From a virus, in the IMG/VR virus record IMGVR_UViG_3300024344_003498, positions 1-49,597 of that record: a DNA stretch of 49,597 nt; one strand, written 5' to 3'. The translations under genes and the position numbers were made by a program. This document shows, one piece after another, positions 49,579 through 49,597 of this stretch (positions are counted from its first letter, which is position 1; each line of letters starts with the position of its first letter). The notes beneath the pieces are model-generated. The model made no database searches. It worked only from the letters and a program-made list of their open reading frames with translations, and was not told where the DNA came from.

Positions 49579-49586
49579 TATTTATA
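49579..49586 (-). promoter_or_regulatory. T4-late-like TATAAATA box before the zinc-ribbon gene
   Basis: On the minus strand TATAAATA occupies 49586-49579 and ends six bases before the ATG at 49572. The arrangement is like the one before Hsp20. The upstream region is cut by the window edge, so a -35 box cannot be judged. The eleven bases beyond (49587-49597) show nothing else. Confidence 0.35.
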
Positions 49587-49597
49587 TGGTTTTAAAT

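Noticed and set aside
1-49597. tRNA genes, CRISPR arrays, insertion sequences, integrase or attachment sites
   Set aside because: No cloverleaf with a GTTCGAAT-type arm, no regularly spaced repeats and no transposase or recombinase motif seen on either strand.

Overview
The window is most likely a 49.6-kb piece of an AT-rich, long-tailed (siphovirus-type) dsDNA phage genome, probably from an aquatic environment. The evidence is a nearly complete head-and-tail morphogenesis set (terminase, portal, protease-scaffold, capsid, neck, tail tube, chaperone-position genes, a 2,406-residue tape measure, lambda M-like tail-tip genes), phage-type replication and nucleotide genes (DnaB helicase, RecA, SSB, class I ribonucleotide reductase), two small sigma-like factors and a small heat-shock protein. 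Genes are packed with 1-4 bp start/stop overlaps and no intergenic gap exceeds about 300 bases. I saw no integrase, tRNA, CRISPR array, insertion sequence, DNA polymerase or lysis gene. The left edge cuts the dnaB gene. The host cannot be named; consensus TTGACA/TATAAT promoters suggest a host with ordinary sigma-70.

Layout. 1-3,562 (minus): DnaB-like helicase, a small unknown protein, a probable PD-(D/E)XK nuclease, RecA/UvsX and another small protein. 3,562-16,015 (minus): a 14-gene glycan island. It holds Gmd and GDP-fucose synthase, a further SDR epimerase, at least six glycosyltransferases including a GT10 fucosyltransferase, a sulfotransferase-like protein, and a sub-cluster of a HisC/CobD-like PLP enzyme, a radical-SAM/SPASM enzyme, a nucleotidyltransferase-HAD fusion and a frameshifted APH/choline-kinase-like gene. 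16,046-19,118 (minus): an unknown gene, nrdA and nrdB. 19,119-19,364: divergent control region with a consensus sigma-70 promoter and stacked palindromes. 19,365-22,254 (plus): sigma-like factor, SSB, glycosyltransferase, Hsp20, a structured RNA ending in a terminator, and a small FmdB-like protein.

22,251-34,408 (minus): tail tip, tape measure and probable assembly chaperones. 34,454-37,778 (plus): a five-gene neck/tail-tube block that looks inverted in place. 37,782-49,572 (minus): two small head proteins, major capsid, a probable decoration protein, protease-scaffold, a lysine-rich protein with an apparent -1 frameshift, portal, large terminase, a C2H2-ERCC4 nuclease, a probable small terminase, a second sigma-like factor and a zinc-ribbon protein.

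How the parts fit (inference). Host sigma-70 would read the consensus promoters; the two sigma-like proteins may redirect transcription later, possibly at TATAAATA-type boxes. RNR, SSB, RecA and DnaB serve replication. The glycan island can make GDP-L-fucose from GDP-mannose and carries a matching GT10 enzyme, so it may decorate virion proteins or remodel the host surface. The items that most deserve follow-up are the fucose/sulfate glycan island, the pseudoknot-like RNA before 21,871, the inverted neck module, the IPN[F/Y]-motif region of the tape measure with its nuclease-like insert, and the C2H2-ERCC4 nuclease inside the terminase operon.
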